Below are positions 1-12,035 of a stretch of 64,000 nucleotides of DNA, piece by piece. The notes under the pieces were generated by a model. That model had not been told where the DNA came from, made no database searches, and saw only the letters and a list, made by a program, of their open reading frames with translations. The stretch's first letter is position 1; every line of letters begins with the position of its first letter. Source of the stretch: Halomonas urmiana (GTDB taxonomy: Bacteria > Pseudomonadota > Gammaproteobacteria > Pseudomonadales > Halomonadaceae); the NCBI RefSeq assembly GCF_005780185.1, contig NZ_VBUI01000002.1:1-64000 (forward strand), in the 5' to 3' direction. Both the position numbers and the translations under genes were made by a program.

Positions 1-1652
<1,652 letters not shown>

Positions 1653-1712
1653 TGATTTTCTCTATGTTTTTTGTAAATGGCGAAGATATATCTCCGCCAC
1701 ATCTACAGTGTC

Positions 1713-2201
1713 TTAGTTTGAGAGAATGAAGTTTTCATAGCTATTTTCAAGCTTTCCTGTGGAAACGCACCTAACTTCGTTGCTGCTCACGATGTTTCCA
1801 TACCCGTTTCGAACCACGATGCCGGCATTCCCGAAAATGTTGACTGTTGCTCTCGTTTGCTCAGGGCCTATTTCACGAACCAAAACATTGATATTGCTAT
1901 CAGCTGATTCGAAACGAGCTTGATAGAGGCCAACATTGCCAGTGGGTTCGCCGCAGTTAATGACGCTACTGCCAGGCGAGAGTCCATGGTTGGACGATAT
2001 GAGTCCGGAGTCCTTCTCCATGCTGTTAATTGGGATGTTGTTCATGGCAAACCATTCAACAGTGCTTCCCCATACTTCGTCGTAACTTTGGGTGAAGACA
2101 AAGTTCTTGTCGAAATCTTCCTGTGGGATATTCTTGACGCCCGCAGGTGTGCAGCCGGCAAGTAATCCAGTGACAATTAGGCTGGTTAGCGTTTTTTTCA
2201 T
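1713..2201 (-). CDS. Putative outer-membrane lipoprotein, unknown function
   Basis: A 162-aa protein with a lipoprotein signal peptide: MKKTLTSLIVTGLLAGC, with the lipobox LLAGC and acylated Cys17. The mature part has no domain I recognise. A segment starting QSYDEVWGSTVEWFAMNNI recalls small alpha/beta lipoprotein domains of the BamC/NlpB kind (Tyr-Asp-x-Val-Trp followed by SMEKDSGLI), but that is only an impression. Two cysteines (in INCGEP and VRCVST) could form a disulfide in the periplasm. It lies 20 bases after the secreted protein upstream and 60 bases before the DUF2628 gene, and its codon use is AT-rich compared with the chromosomal genes. Function unknown. Confidence 0.72.
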   Translation of the reverse strand: MKKTLTSLIVTGLLAGCTPAGVKNIPQEDFDKNFVFTQSYDEVWGSTVEWFAMNNIPINSMEKDSGLISSNHGLSPGSSVINCGEPTGNVGLYQARFESADSNINVLVREIGPEQTRATVNIFGNAGIVVRNGYGNIVSSNEVRCVSTGKLENSYENFILSN

Positions 2202-2221
2202 GTAGGTTACTCCACTGTTGA

Positions 2222-2833
2222 TTAAAAAAAGTCCTGCGCCGATCCTTTGGGTTCGCTGTTGTCCCTGAAAAAGTCTTCAGGCGATTCTGCTATTTCATGG
2301 CACATGGAGGCTGCACGATTAATGGCTGACATGGACCCCCGTAGGCCAAACTCAAGATACAAGGTGTCGATGTCTTCTCCAGATATTCGAAAGCGTACCA
2401 TAGTGCCGTTACGCGTATCCCTAAGGAGTTGTGTGATATCGGGTACCAGATAGTGAAGATAAAGGCCAGAATCGCCTCGTTCCAGCACCGCTTCTACCAA
2501 TCCGTTCTGAATATCTCGGCGGTCAACCCTGATGTCAGATTGATAGTACATTTCAGACTGAGACTGGGCTTGGATCTCATCGGTTTCGATCCGAGTGCTG
2601 ACTACTGGCTCACGGCAATTAGTAGGATAAAAGTCTACGGCCAGATAGCCATCGCTGTAAGCGACAGGGTTTATAGCGCGAAAGAATCCCTCTTGCCCGA
2701 GGTGTAACTCCATTGAGGCCCATTCACCGTGTGATCTCTGATTGCGCATGTTATAGGTAGCGGCCATTGCTTGCTGGGCGATGAGTACTCCAGTCAGGCA
2801 CAGTGCGGCAATCATAAACACGGTCTTTTTCAT
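2222..2833 (-). CDS. Secreted protein of unknown function, coupled to the methyltransferase gene
   Basis: A 203-aa protein with a Sec signal peptide ([20 protein letters not shown]..., likely cleavage after AMA near residue 24). I do not recognise the mature domain. It has two cysteines that could pair and a predicted beta-rich middle. Its ATG overlaps the TGA of the giant methyltransferase gene (ATGA), so the two are translationally coupled. An exported protein coupled to a DNA methyltransferase gene is unusual. Either it is cargo that happened to land here, or the island has an envelope-facing part. GC content is lower than in the helicase and methyltransferase genes. Confidence 0.72.
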   Translation of the reverse strand: MKKTVFMIAALCLTGVLIAQQAMAATYNMRNQRSHGEWASMELHLGQEGFFRAINPVAYSDGYLAVDFYPTNCREPVVSTRIETDEIQAQSQSEMYYQSDIRVDRRDIQNGLVEAVLERGDSGLYLHYLVPDITQLLRDTRNGTMVRFRISGEDIDTLYLEFGLRGSMSAINRAASMCHEIAESPEDFFRDNSEPKGSAQDFF

Positions 2834-5800
2834 GACTGTTCCTCCTCAAAAAACACCCACGCTTCCTCGTAGTCTTTCTCCCGATCCGGGCGGGTGAAGG
2901 GGGCGTGGTATTCCACGGTTTTCTCCCAGGGGCCGTCGGGTAGGGTGTCGTCGAGGTAGGTCTTGCGGACGACGCCTTCCGTCATGTCTTTTACGTCTTC
3001 CCAGCCGAGGGCTAATCCGTACTCGGTCCGCTCCGGCGATTCGATGGAGTAGTGGATATCGTTGTCCAGGTCCTTCCTGTTGGCCTTGCGTGGCAGGCCG
3101 ACGCCGACGAGGCCCTTGCTGGGGGTGAATACGATGCGGCCACTGGCGTCGTACCAGGTGTCGGCCTCGTACTGGCGCATCACCGAGAACTGCACGCGGT
3201 AGATGGTCTTGAGTTCTTCCAGGGTCATGCCCAGCGCCTGGGCGACCAGCACATCGATCTCGACCAAGGCCTGGCGGCGGGCGTAGTCGTTGCGCAAGGC
3301 GGAGTGGTGTTGCCATTCCGGTGTCAGCTTGGCGAAGAAGTCGTGATCAAGCAGTGGGCTATCGCTGGCCCAGCGGGCCTGCTTGAAATTATCCTTCCAG
3401 CAGGAGTGCCAGAGATCGGCGTAGTGGGTGGTCAGGCAGTTAAGCGCCAAAGCTCGCAAGCTGACTGCTGGGGCACTTATAAGCGGGAACGTTTCCAAAT
3501 GTGAGCCGTAAAGATCTGATTTTCCAGTAGATTTCAGGAAAAAATCATACACGATAGAAATTGTCGGCCCGGCAAACTCGATCAGTTGCTGTGTGCTGCG
3601 AAATGCTGTTGTCACGGCTGTGTTGATGTTGGCAACCTGTTTTGGAACTACTGCTCCCGTGAATGAGCGCTCGGAAGAAGCACCGAACATGCGACGGTTA
3701 ACGAATCGATAATACTCTGTCACCTTTCTGGGTTGGTTTTCCCCTTCCTCGGTCCAGCTAACTCGTGGCGTGCGGGCGGCGTAGGTGTCGGCATCGCAAG
3801 CTGGCACATAGTTGGTGCGCGGTAGGTAGTCGTCGGGCAGGGCTTCCAGGTCGAGATTGTCATAGTCCTTGTTGCTCTTGCAGCCTGGGCGTGGCGATTT
3901 GAAGAGTGGGTTGCCGACGAAGAAGTGAGGGCCGCTGAGGATCCATTCGCCCGCCCTCTGGGGAAAGCGCGTTTCCCTCTGAATGGTGCCTTCCTTCTGG
4001 GCATTGGTCTCGTGCCACATTTCCAGCGAGATATAGTCGCCATCCAGGTCGCCAAGGCGGGTTGGCTGAGCGGCAAAGCGTTCCAGTACGCTGAGCAACT
4101 GCCGAGCATGCAGGGCGGGTAGGCGTGCCTGCAGCGGTGGCGTACCGGCTTCGTCATAGAGCGAAGCGAAGAGCCCCAGCGTATCCGTATCGACCTGGAT
4201 CAGGCGATCGCGGTGTCCGGTGAAGTCCCACTTCACCCGAGGGCGACCATCCTCTCCCTCGTACTCCTCCTTGCTACCGGGTACCTCACCCTCGCCGTTA
4301 TGGGTTAAGCAGGCATCGATGGTATTGGGCACGAAGAGGTTGCCTAGTTGCCAGAAGCGAGGTGACATCTTGGCCGGCCCGTAGATATTGGCGCTATATC
4401 GCGTGTGATTATCGACTTCGGCAAACAGCTTGGTCTCGTTGATAAACTGGAAGTGCGCCCTTAGCCGTGGATAGACCGCCTCGCGGAAGGCGCCGCCCTT
4501 GGGATCGTCGTAGATCCCCTCCGGATGCAGGTAACCCGCCACGCCCTGTTCGCTGCCCAGCCGCCAGGCAGTTGGCAGGAAGCACTTGTAGAGGTTGGTC
4601 TGTACGCCCTTGAGCAGCGGATAATTGCTGGCAGCATTGAGAAATGCCTGGGTGCCTTCGCTCTCCTCGTACTCTTCCCGCCAGGCGCTGAGCAGGGCGG
4701 GATGGTCGTGGAAGGCTTGCTCGCGTAGCTCGGCGAGCTTGCTGGCCGAGACCTTGCGCAGAGCGAAGAGCGGCTGGTGATCGCCCATGATGCCGCCTTC
4801 CTGCCACTCCACCTTGAGCCAGGGAGGGTTACCCAGTACCAGGTCGAAGCCGCGGCGGCCGCTGACGGCGCCGGCGAAGATATCGGCGAACTCCAGCTCC
4901 CAGTGGAAGAAACGGCGCTGCTCGGCTAGCTCATCGGCTAGCTTCAGGCGCGGGCAGGCGCGGAACAGGGTCTCGAGCTTGACCACGCCGAAGCGGTCGA
5001 CGAAACGCTGGCCTTCCTCCACCCGGTCCGGTTCCAGCTGGAAGAGGTCCGGGGTGTCGTGGCTGGGGCCGGCGCCGATGGTGTCGCCGAGCAGCAGGGT
5101 CTCCAGGTCCCAGAGCCACTCCTCGCGGCTGGGCAGCTCCTCGGCCCGGTCGATGGGCCAAAACCACAGCGCGCACCAGTAGTCCATCGCGAGCTTGAGG
5201 CGGCGGTAGGCCGGGGCGCTCTGCTGGTAGCGCTCGGTGAGCGAGGCTTCCAGGGCATCCTTGAAGGCCAGGCTGGTGGCCTCGCCGCGGCCCTCATGGC
5301 CGTAGATGGGGTAGGGGTCGCTGGTGCGCTCGCGGATGCGCGAGAGCTCCCGGGCGTGCTCGGTCCACAGTGCCTCGACCTGTGCGCTGAGCTTCTGCAG
5401 GCGCTTGACCTCGGTTGCGTCGAAGGGCTTGGTGAAGGGCTTCTTCCAGGCCTTGATGGCGGCCAGCTCGTCCTTGAAGAGCTGCTTGGCGACCTTGTCG
5501 GAATAGTCCGCCATTCCTGGGTAGGGCAAGAGGAAGTGCCAGATTCGCTCGCCCAGCAGTGTGTCTTCGTTCTCGTCGTCGGTGGCAAGGGGCACCGCAT
5601 CACCGGCGCGGTTGAGCCAGGCCGCCGGGTCCTTGGGCTTGAGCGTCAAGGTGCTTGCCGGGTAGGCCTCATGGCGGGCGCCGATCAGCGAGTTGCCGGT
5701 GCGCAGCTGGAAGCCGAACCAGGGCACGAAGCGGTCGGCGGAGAGCGCGCCGAGCCACAGCGAGACCTCGGCCAGCTCCACCGCCACGGGATTCAAGTCG

Positions 5801-7791
5801 ACGCCGAAGACGTTGTGGTCGGCCAGGTACATCTTCACCCGCTGCTTCTCGGCGGCGTAGTCGGCCTGGGGGATGCGCTCGGCGGCGGGGTTCTCGGCCT
5901 GGCGCGCGCTCTGGGCCAGGGCCAGGTACTTGTCGGCGAGCTGGTCGATGGCCTCGTTCAAGAAGGCGGCGCTGCCCATGGCCGGCTCGCAGATCGTCAA
6001 ACTGAGCAGGCGCTCGGCGCGGGCGGCGTCGTCGGTTAGTGGGTCGAGCTGCTCTGCGTAGAGCTCCTTCAGGGCGTACTTGACGAGCGACTTGGTGAGC
6101 ACCTCCGGGGTGTAGTAGGAGGCGCTCTTTTCGCGATCTCGCCCGGCCAGGCGGTAGAGGAAACTGCCGCGGGGGTGGCGGCGCAGCACCCGGTGGCCGG
6201 CCTCGTTGCGGTCGAAGACCTTCTCGTCTTCACGGAAGTGTTCCAGCTGCTCGGCGGTGACGAAGTAGCCGGTATCGAGCGGGTCGGGGTTGGCCTCGCC
6301 GGCCTTCTTGACCTCGAAGAGCTCCTGCTCGGCGAAGAAGCCGCGGTAGCTGAGCAGCGCCTCGTAGACGGCGCCGAGCTGGTTAATGCCCAGGCGCGCA
6401 TAGCTGATACGCCCGCGGCGGCGGTTGCCCCGGCCTCCATTGGGCCGCGACAGCGACATCTTGTGAATCACCTGCTGCCAGACGGCGTTGGGGAAGACCA
6501 CGTCGTTGAGCAGGCGGGTGCGCTCGGGATCGAAGAGATGGCTCTTGAGCGCCGGTAGGGTGAAGGCGCTGCGTCCGGCCTGGCGAGCGGCGGCTCCCTC
6601 GGCGTTCAGGCCGTCGAAATCGAGGCTGTCGGTGTGTGGCGCCTCCACGCCCTCGTGCACCAGGCGGAACAGCCGGGTGATGGAGTGGTGGAGGAAGCTG
6701 CCCTGGCGCTCGCGTTCACTGGTCAGGGGCGTCATCTCCAGCTGGCGCAGGCCCTCCAGAGAGTAGCCGCTGAGGTAGACGGGGCTGTCCACCGGGGCGT
6801 AGCCGAGCTCCGGGCGGGCCTCGATGTAGAACAGGAACAGCAGCCGGTACATGGTGCGCAGGCATTCCCGGGAGAGGCGGTCCGGGTCGAGCTGGCCGGA
6901 GTAGATGCCCTCCTTGCGGGCGCGGGCGCGCTCGATCAGCTGGCGGGCGGCCTCGTTGCCGAGCAGCTCGATGCATTCGCGCAGGGCGTACTTGAGATCC
7001 TCGCTGACCGCGTAGGCGTGCTTGTGGGCGTTCTCGTCGAGGCTGTCGAGCAGGCTCTGGCCGTTGGCCTCGAGCAGCGACTCGCGCGCCAGCAAGACGC
7101 TTGCCGCCTTCAGCGCCTCCGTCTCTCGGCGGGCGAGCAGCTCCATCCAGTCGAAGCGCAATAGCTGGCCGCGGGCGAAGCGGGTGCGGTCGACCAGCAC
7201 CCATTGGTGCGGCGCCACCAGCAGCACCCAGCGCGGCGGGCGCTCGCGGGCGAAGACCTCGCGGGAGAGCAGGCTCTGCCAGCTGGGCGGATTGTTTGAG
7301 GCGAGTTCACGCTGGAGGGCGTTGGGCAGCGGGGTCTCATCGAGCGACAGGTACTGTTCCTTCAGCGGGCTGGCGGCCAGCGGGTCGCCCTCGGGTTCCT
7401 CGAGGGGCAACGCCTCGATCACCCATAGCAGGGGCGCGCCATCCTGGCCGGAAAGCTCCGCCATCAGCGGTATCTCGCAGTCGTCGCTGAGCAGGCGACG
7501 CTCGGGCCTGGCGGTATACCCCAATGCCTCGAGCAGCGGGCGGGCCAGGGCGCGGGCACCGGCCACCGCTTCGTGTGCATGGCCACGTCGGCACAAGGTC
7601 TGTACGGCCTCGATCTCGCGCAACCGTTCGAAGGCGCCGCGGCGCAGCAGGGTCCAGGGCGTCTCCTCGCCATGCTCGGTGGCGCGTTGCTGCCAGGCCT
7701 CGAGCACGCCGCGGATATCGCCCTCGAAGATATCGGCGAGGTAGTGCTCGCTGTAGAACTCGTTGTCGTTGACGATGCCTGCGTATGCCAT
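2830..7791 (-). CDS. Giant N6-adenine DNA methyltransferase-like protein (DrmMI/PglX/Eco57I type)
   Basis: A 1653-aa protein with a class I SAM-dependent methyltransferase core. SAM-binding motif I is [10 protein letters not shown] near residue 600, motif II is [15 protein letters not shown] about 60 residues later, and catalytic motif IV is NPPWLKVEW near residue 987 (the NPPY/W signature of N6-adenine enzymes). About 590 residues precede the core and a long C-terminal half probably carries target recognition. Size and layout resemble DrmMI of class 1 DISARM, BREX PglX and type IIG (Eco57I-like) enzymes. I see no convincing PD-(D/E)xK nuclease motif; an N-terminal WVIEALP stretch is at best a degenerate relic. 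It starts 13 bases after the AbiF stop with a weak AAGG-type ribosome site, so it is probably co-transcribed with it. The secreted-protein gene follows with an ATGA overlap. Likely role: modification, or phage-DNA sensing, together with the helicase. Confidence 0.85.
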   Translation of the reverse strand: MAYAGIVNDNEFYSEHYLADIFEGDIRGVLEAWQQRATEHGEETPWTLLRRGAFERLREIEAVQTLCRRGHAHEAVAGARALARPLLEALGYTARPERRLLSDDCEIPLMAELSGQDGAPLLWVIEALPLEEPEGDPLAASPLKEQYLSLDETPLPNALQRELASNNPPSWQSLLSREVFARERPPRWVLLVAPHQWVLVDRTRFARGQLLRFDWMELLARRETEALKAASVLLARESLLEANGQSLLDSLDENAHKHAYAVSEDLKYALRECIELLGNEAARQLIERARARKEGIYSGQLDPDRLSRECLRTMYRLLFLFYIEARPELGYAPVDSPVYLSGYSLEGLRQLEMTPLTSERERQGSFLHHSITRLFRLVHEGVEAPHTDSLDFDGLNAEGAAARQAGRSAFTLPALKSHLFDPERTRLLNDVVFPNAVWQQVIHKMSLSRPNGGRGNRRRGRISYARLGINQLGAVYEALLSYRGFFAEQELFEVKKAGEANPDPLDTGYFVTAEQLEHFREDEKVFDRNEAGHRVLRRHPRGSFLYRLAGRDREKSASYYTPEVLTKSLVKYALKELYAEQLDPLTDDAARAERLLSLTICEPAMGSAAFLNEAIDQLADKYLALAQSARQAENPAAERIPQADYAAEKQRVKMYLADHNVFGVDLNPVAVELAEVSLWLGALSADRFVPWFGFQLRTGNSLIGARHEAYPASTLTLKPKDPAAWLNRAGDAVPLATDDENEDTLLGERIWHFLLPYPGMADYSDKVAKQLFKDELAAIKAWKKPFTKPFDATEVKRLQKLSAQVEALWTEHARELSRIRERTSDPYPIYGHEGRGEATSLAFKDALEASLTERYQQSAPAYRRLKLAMDYWCALWFWPIDRAEELPSREEWLWDLETLLLGDTIGAGPSHDTPDLFQLEPDRVEEGQRFVDRFGVVKLETLFRACPRLKLADELAEQRRFFHWELEFADIFAGAVSGRRGFDLVLGNPPWLKVEWQEGGIMGDHQPLFALRKVSASKLAELREQAFHDHPALLSAWREEYEESEGTQAFLNAASNYPLLKGVQTNLYKCFLPTAWRLGSEQGVAGYLHPEGIYDDPKGGAFREAVYPRLRAHFQFINETKLFAEVDNHTRYSANIYGPAKMSPRFWQLGNLFVPNTIDACLTHNGEGEVPGSKEEYEGEDGRPRVKWDFTGHRDRLIQVDTDTLGLFASLYDEAGTPPLQARLPALHARQLLSVLERFAAQPTRLGDLDGDYISLEMWHETNAQKEGTIQRETRFPQRAGEWILSGPHFFVGNPLFKSPRPGCKSNKDYDNLDLEALPDDYLPRTNYVPACDADTYAARTPRVSWTEEGENQPRKVTEYYRFVNRRMFGASSERSFTGAVVPKQVANINTAVTTAFRSTQQLIEFAGPTISIVYDFFLKSTGKSDLYGSHLETFPLISAPAVSLRALALNCLTTHYADLWHSCWKDNFKQARWASDSPLLDHDFFAKLTPEWQHHSALRNDYARRQALVEIDVLVAQALGMTLEELKTIYRVQFSVMRQYEADTWYDASGRIVFTPSKGLVGVGLPRKANRKDLDNDIHYSIESPERTEYGLALGWEDVKDMTEGVVRKTYLDDTLPDGPWEKTVEYHAPFTRPDREKDYEEAWVFFEEEQS

Positions 7792-7804
7792 AGCTTGCCT
7801 TGCC

Positions 7805-8830
7805 TTAATGCGTCTGCGCGCCGCCGGCCGGGGCCGACGATTGCGGGTGTAGCGATGCGAGTCGTTGCGGCCAGTCGTCCGGGAAGCCCATGGGCTGGCG
7901 CGGGATATCGGGATATTCCTCGAGCAGGGCCTGGAGGCGACCTGGCCAGCGGGTGTCCGGGCTTATCTGGGTGGTGAGATAGGTCAACATGGCCAGAACG
8001 GTGAAGAGGCGGCGAGGCGCATCCCGGCTTGTTTCACCATCAGGTAATGGCAGCTTCTCCGGCCACTGGGGAGGAATGCCGAGCTCTCTATTCCATAGCC
8101 TGGCGTGGTGGGCGCAGATGTTGCGTACGAAGGTTAGGGTATGAAGCCAGCTGCGGAGCACCTTCTGCGGTAGGCCGAAGCGTATCGCGATCGCTTTCCT
8201 GTCCCGGTCCTTTGCCAGTCCCTGATAGAGGTGTGAAATGGCTCCAAGGCTCATCTCTTCGAGGGCGGCCCAGGAAGGGGGTAAGCAAGGGTCGGAGTAG
8301 GTTTCGGCGTAGAAGCGGGGGTAATTGTCTCTCTTGCGGCTCTCGATGCGCTGAGCCTTCACGTCGTCGGGAACGTGACTCTTGAGGATCTGTCGCTGCT
8401 CGCGTTGGAACTTCGTGCGCTCCGAGGACAGGGTGTTCTCGAGATCGCCGATCATGCGGCCGAAGCGGTAGCGATAGCCGAACCGGTCGCGGTCCAGGTA
8501 CCAGTGTGGTCCGTAGGTTGGCGCCATATGGTTGCTGATACAGGCGCGAATGGCGACCTCGACTCGCTCGAGTGCCGTCATCATCAATTGCCTCAAGTCG
8601 CTGTCGAAGCGATAAACCTGCACGATATCGGCGAGCTGACTGCCTGGCCTGAACGTGTGGTCACTGTCATCTGGATGTTGGAAGGGCCGCATGTAGGGGC
8701 TGAGCCTGAACAGCGTGGTGACCTCGAGCAGGCGGAGGGCTCGTTCGGTGTCCCGAACCTGCAGACCCCGTGCGACCAGCAGATCGAGCTGTTCGCGAGC
8801 CGTGAGGGCGGGCTTGTTGAAGCGGGTCAT
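7805..8830 (-). CDS. Abi_2/AbiF-type HEPN ribonuclease (abortive infection, candidate RNA-controlled toxin)
   Basis: A 341-aa protein of the Abi_2 (AbiD/AbiF) family. Start [14 protein letters not shown], with a good ribosome site (GAAGGTGG, 5 bases before ATG). The HEPN RNase motif is clear: R236-N-I-C-A-H241 (RNICAHH). A second R-x5-H candidate, R95 to H101 (RACISNH), gives the two-motif pattern expected of Rx4-6H HEPN nucleases. AbiF-type proteins act by abortive infection, and relatives have been described as toxins held by a structured RNA encoded just upstream and as possible ancestors of Cas13. Here a near-consensus sigma70 promoter and a two-hairpin leader precede the gene, matching that layout. 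It is nested between the helicase (205 bases upstream) and the methyltransferase (13 bases downstream). An open frame extends upstream to 9268, but that part is low-complexity antisense-like sequence and crosses the promoter, so it was not used. Confidence 0.88.
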   Translation of the reverse strand: MTRFNKPALTAREQLDLLVARGLQVRDTERALRLLEVTTLFRLSPYMRPFQHPDDSDHTFRPGSQLADIVQVYRFDSDLRQLMMTALERVEVAIRACISNHMAPTYGPHWYLDRDRFGYRYRFGRMIGDLENTLSSERTKFQREQRQILKSHVPDDVKAQRIESRKRDNYPRFYAETYSDPCLPPSWAALEEMSLGAISHLYQGLAKDRDRKAIAIRFGLPQKVLRSWLHTLTFVRNICAHHARLWNRELGIPPQWPEKLPLPDGETSRDAPRRLFTVLAMLTYLTTQISPDTRWPGRLQALLEEYPDIPRQPMGFPDDWPQRLASLHPQSSAPAGGAQTH

Positions 8831-8877
8831 ATGGCCACCTTCGGAACGAGGTGGCGCAGGCCTGGCGTAGGGGCGAT

Positions 8878-8937
8878 AAAAAACCCGCTCGATTTGAGCG
8901 TAACTGCCGGAGCAGTCATAGGCTTGGCGGGTGTGTT
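8878..8937 (-). ncRNA. Candidate AbiF-associated structured small RNA / leader
   Basis: About 60 nt of predicted transcript between the promoter and the abi gene. It contains two hairpins. The first is ACTGC-TCCG-GCAGT (8916-8902, UNCG-type tetraloop). The second is CGCTC-AAATC-GAGCG (8900-8886), followed by GG and six T (8883-8878), like a small Rho-independent terminator. The 5' segment ACCCGC (8932-8927) is the exact complement of GCGGGT (8888-8883) in the terminator arm, so an alternative antiterminator pairing is possible. Inference: either a short ncRNA made from its own terminator, as in AbiF RNA-toxin loci, or a transcription attenuator controlling abi and the methyltransferase. Endpoints are estimates. 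Confidence 0.5.
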
Positions 8938-8944
8938 GCCACGG

Positions 8945-8973
8945 ATTATAGGCACGCCGATATCGGGATGCAA
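8945..8973 (-). promoter_or_regulatory. Sigma70 promoter for the AbiF leader, abi and methyltransferase, with a palindrome in the spacer
   Basis: -35 TTGCAT (8973-8968), 17-base spacer, perfect -10 TATAAT (8950-8945); predicted start near 8937. The spacer contains the 10-bp perfect palindrome CCGATATCGG (8966-8957), a possible operator. This is the best-matching promoter I found in the window. Confidence 0.75.
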
Positions 8974-9035
8974 GGCATCTGCCACTGCCATTGAGCCGCG
9001 GCTTACCGGTGGGCTTTGAAAGGCCCTGGTGCCCA

Positions 9036-12005
9036 TCATGCCTGCCTCTCCTTGGTCGTGGCCGGGTCGCCGGTGAAGACGGCGGCGACCTGGAGCCAGG
9101 GCTGGCGTTCGATCTGCTGGGTGGCTTCCAGCCAGTCCAGGTAGTCGTCGAAGACGCGTTGGAGCTGGGCGGTGCGTTCTTCGCGGCGGCGCTGCTTGCG
9201 GGCTTCCTGCTCGCGACTGCTGGCAAGGTCGAGTTCGATTTGTTGCCGGTGGCGGGCCTTGAGGGCATCCATGGCCTGCATCTGGGCGTTGAGGCGTTCG
9301 TTAAGCTCGGCTTCGCGAACCTGGCGGGTGGCCTCGAGGTAGCGCTCGGCGGCGGACACGGCGCCGGGCAGGGCGGCCTGCAGAGTGCTGGTGTCGCCAG
9401 GGATGCCAGGGTTGGGCAGCGCCATGGGGTCGAGTGCCAGCTCGGCCAGGGCGTCCTCCAGAGCCATGGGCTCTCCCACCTGGCCGTTGTCGGTATTCAC
9501 CGGCACGGCGCACCAGGCCTGGATCAGCGACTGGCCTCGCCGGTTCGGGTAGCCCCCCTGGAGCAGGAAACGGGCTTGGCCAGCGGGAAGGTGGCCGGGC
9601 ACGCGGATCACCGGGGCAGTGTGGCGGCCGAAGGCGTTGAGGATGCGGTCGCGCAGCCATTCCAGCACCGGGTGTTGCGGCCAGAGATACTGCACGGTGG
9701 GCCAGGGGTCATCCTCCTGGCGAGCCTGGTCGAGGGCCTGCTGCATGCGCTCAACATCTGCCGTCAGGATGAAGCGATCGTGTTCGGGGCGGATCTCGCG
9801 CGGTAGGTAGGCGAGCCGCTGGCGCAGGTCCGCTGGGGCAACGATTTCTAGGCGCTGGGCGCTCTCGTCCACACTGGCCTGCAGTTCCTGGCCCTGGTTG
9901 CGCATGGCCTGGCGTAGCCAGTCGATGGCGGCGCGGCTCCAGGCCAGGGTGCTGGGGTAGAGTCGCGGTGGCTGGGCGGTCAGCTCGGCCAGGCCCCGGG
10001 CCGGTGGCCCCTCGGGGATGAAGGCATCGAGTGGCGACTCACTCTGTTCGAGCTGGTTGTCGAGCAGGCCGGCGAAGATATCGGAGAGGTCGTTAGGGTC
10101 GTCGTCGCGCTCGAGCACCTCGGCCACCTGGGCTTCCTGCTCCTCCTGGGTGCGGCCGGCGCTGAACTCGGAGGGGTCGCCGATGTTGCGGCTGGCCTGG
10201 TCGTCCTTGTCGATCAGCACCTCGAGTACGCGCTGGTCGCCACGCACCTTGGGATGCTGCGATTCGGTGAGCAGATAGCGGATCTGCGGGGCCCGAGTCT
10301 GACCGTAGCGGTCGATGCGGCCGTTGCGCTGCTGGAAGATCATCAGCGACCAGGGAATATCGAAGTGCACCAGGCGGTGGGCGCGGTGGTGCAGGTTGAT
10401 GCCCTCGGCGGCCACGTCGGAGCAGAGCAGCAGGCGCAGAGGGCTGTCGCCACGGTTGAAGGTCTCCACCGTGGCCATGAGATCCCGGTCGCGGTCGGTA
10501 CCACGCAGCACCGCCACCTGGTTGGCCTTGAGGCCCGCATCGGCGGGCAGGTGCTCCTCGAGGAAGGCCAGTGTGACCAGGCTCTCGGTAAAGATCACCA
10601 GGCGGTCGTCGCTCTCTCGGCTCCAGCCCAGTTCGCCACGGCCGGTCTTGTTGCCCAGAAGTTCGAGCATTGCCTGGTACTTGCCGAAGCGTTCTGGCGT
10701 CACCGCCCGGATTGCCAGAGCCAGGCCCTCGAGGCTCGAGATATCGGCGTCGCGTTCGGGGCTCGCTTCCTGTTTCTCGAGGCGCTTAAGACGGTTGTTG
10801 ATGGTGCTCAAGCAGGCGGCCGGGCTGGAAAAGAGCGTCTTTTCCAGACGGGTGCGGAAAAGGCCACTGCCGGCGGTGCGCTTGCCATCCAGGGTGTGGA
10901 ACGTGACGTTCATCAGCTCGCCGAAAGCGTGCTCTTCCTCGCGGCTGGCCGGGGCATGGTGGCGGGCGATCTCGCGGTCCGGGAAGTCGCCGAGCTGGTC
11001 GCGGACATCCTTCTTGAAGCGCCGGATCACCAGGCCCTTGTCGCGGAAGTCCTCGTGGGCATAGTCACTGGGGTTGGCGATGGCAGTGGGGTCCAGCATG
11101 TTCATCAGGCTGGCGAAGCTTTCGGCCTTGCCGTCGTGAGGCGTGGCCGAGAGCATGATCAGGGTATCGGAGCGGGTGGCCAACAGCCTGGCCAGGCGGG
11201 CGCGCTGGGAGGTGCCGTGAGCGCCGGCGCGCTCCGCCACGTTGTGGGCCTCATCGATGATGATGATGTCCCAGTGGGCCTGCTCAAGGTAGTGGCGATA
11301 CTCGATGTCCTGCTTGAGGGTATCGATGGAGATGATCGCCCGGTCAAAGTAATGGAAAGGGTTGTGATTGGCCGGGATGCGGCCACGTACCCTGGCCAGC
11401 CCCTGGGAGTCGAGCCGCGTGAGCGGGATGGTGAAGCGGTTCCAGAACTCCTGCTGGAACTGGCCGAGCATGGATTTCACTGCAAGTACCAGAATGCGTT
11501 TGCCGCGGCCGCGGTGGATCAGCTCGCTGGTCAGGATCCCGGCTTCCAGGGTCTTGCCCAGGCCGACGGCATCGGCAACGAGGATGCGCGCCCGCGGCTG
11601 GCCTAGCGCCTGGCGAGTGGGCTCGAGCTGAAAGGGCAGGGCGTCCATGGCGGCGTGATGGCCGAGATGGATGCGCTCGTCGGTGGGAGCAGTGTCACGC
11701 AGCTGGGTCGCCAGGTTGAGCAGCCCGGCGCGATAGCCCTGAGAGAGATCGTCGACCAGCTCAGTTGTGGCCGGGTCGAGAATGCGGATCTCGTCTTCCA
11801 GACGGCTGAGGAATTGGGCCTCACGGCCGCGTACCAGTTCGGAAAGGCCGGTACAGCCGAGCAGGTAGCCGCCGTCGCTCGAATGATCCAGACGCGTAAG
11901 GCGCCACTCGGCGTCGCGGATTTCCAGGCGCATCCCTGGTGCGAACTGCTGGTGCTGTCCCATTTTTCCCCCGGCTTCCTGCATCGGGGACGCGGTTCCT
12001 GGCAT
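9036..12005 (-). CDS. SNF2-type DEAD/DEAH helicase (DrmD-like) of the methylase-associated defence island
   Basis: A 989-aa superfamily 2 helicase/translocase. Walker A is ADAVGLGKTLEAG near residue 147, the DEAH box IIIIDEAHNV near 248, motif III LSATPHDGK near 285, and the C-terminal arginine-finger motif VI QQRNGRIDRYGQ near 560, preceded by SDVAAEGINLH. A long alpha-helical C-terminal region follows. The layout matches SNF2/RapA-like helicases and DrmD of class 1 DISARM. It is first in the minus-strand island, beginning about 270 bases after the tRNA-Pro gene, and is followed by abi and the methyltransferase. The start is uncertain: M1 (12005), M8 (11984) or M15 (11963, GGGGGA just upstream). 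The conserved part begins right after M15. No clear promoter seen. Confidence 0.86.
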   Translation of the reverse strand: MPGTASPMQEAGGKMGQHQQFAPGMRLEIRDAEWRLTRLDHSSDGGYLLGCTGLSELVRGREAQFLSRLEDEIRILDPATTELVDDLSQGYRAGLLNLATQLRDTAPTDERIHLGHHAAMDALPFQLEPTRQALGQPRARILVADAVGLGKTLEAGILTSELIHRGRGKRILVLAVKSMLGQFQQEFWNRFTIPLTRLDSQGLARVRGRIPANHNPFHYFDRAIISIDTLKQDIEYRHYLEQAHWDIIIIDEAHNVAERAGAHGTSQRARLARLLATRSDTLIMLSATPHDGKAESFASLMNMLDPTAIANPSDYAHEDFRDKGLVIRRFKKDVRDQLGDFPDREIARHHAPASREEEHAFGELMNVTFHTLDGKRTAGSGLFRTRLEKTLFSSPAACLSTINNRLKRLEKQEASPERDADISSLEGLALAIRAVTPERFGKYQAMLELLGNKTGRGELGWSRESDDRLVIFTESLVTLAFLEEHLPADAGLKANQVAVLRGTDRDRDLMATVETFNRGDSPLRLLLCSDVAAEGINLHHRAHRLVHFDIPWSLMIFQQRNGRIDRYGQTRAPQIRYLLTESQHPKVRGDQRVLEVLIDKDDQASRNIGDPSEFSAGRTQEEQEAQVAEVLERDDDPNDLSDIFAGLLDNQLEQSESPLDAFIPEGPPARGLAELTAQPPRLYPSTLAWSRAAIDWLRQAMRNQGQELQASVDESAQRLEIVAPADLRQRLAYLPREIRPEHDRFILTADVERMQQALDQARQEDDPWPTVQYLWPQHPVLEWLRDRILNAFGRHTAPVIRVPGHLPAGQARFLLQGGYPNRRGQSLIQAWCAVPVNTDNGQVGEPMALEDALAELALDPMALPNPGIPGDTSTLQAALPGAVSAAERYLEATRQVREAELNERLNAQMQAMDALKARHRQQIELDLASSREQEARKQRRREERTAQLQRVFDDYLDWLEATQQIERQPWLQVAAVFTGDPATTKERQA

Positions 12006-12035
12006 CCGTTTGGCGCGCGTCCCTGCGGCTTCTTG

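Noticed and set aside
2830..7791. Type IIG restriction enzyme with its own nuclease
   Set aside because: No intact PD-(D/E)xK motif seen in the N-terminal half; only a degenerate WVIEALP stretch.
8831..9268. N-terminal extension of the Abi protein to 487 residues
   Set aside because: Extension is Ser/Pro/Arg low complexity, overlaps the helicase 3' end and contains the promoter and hairpins; a good ribosome site lies before Met at 8830.
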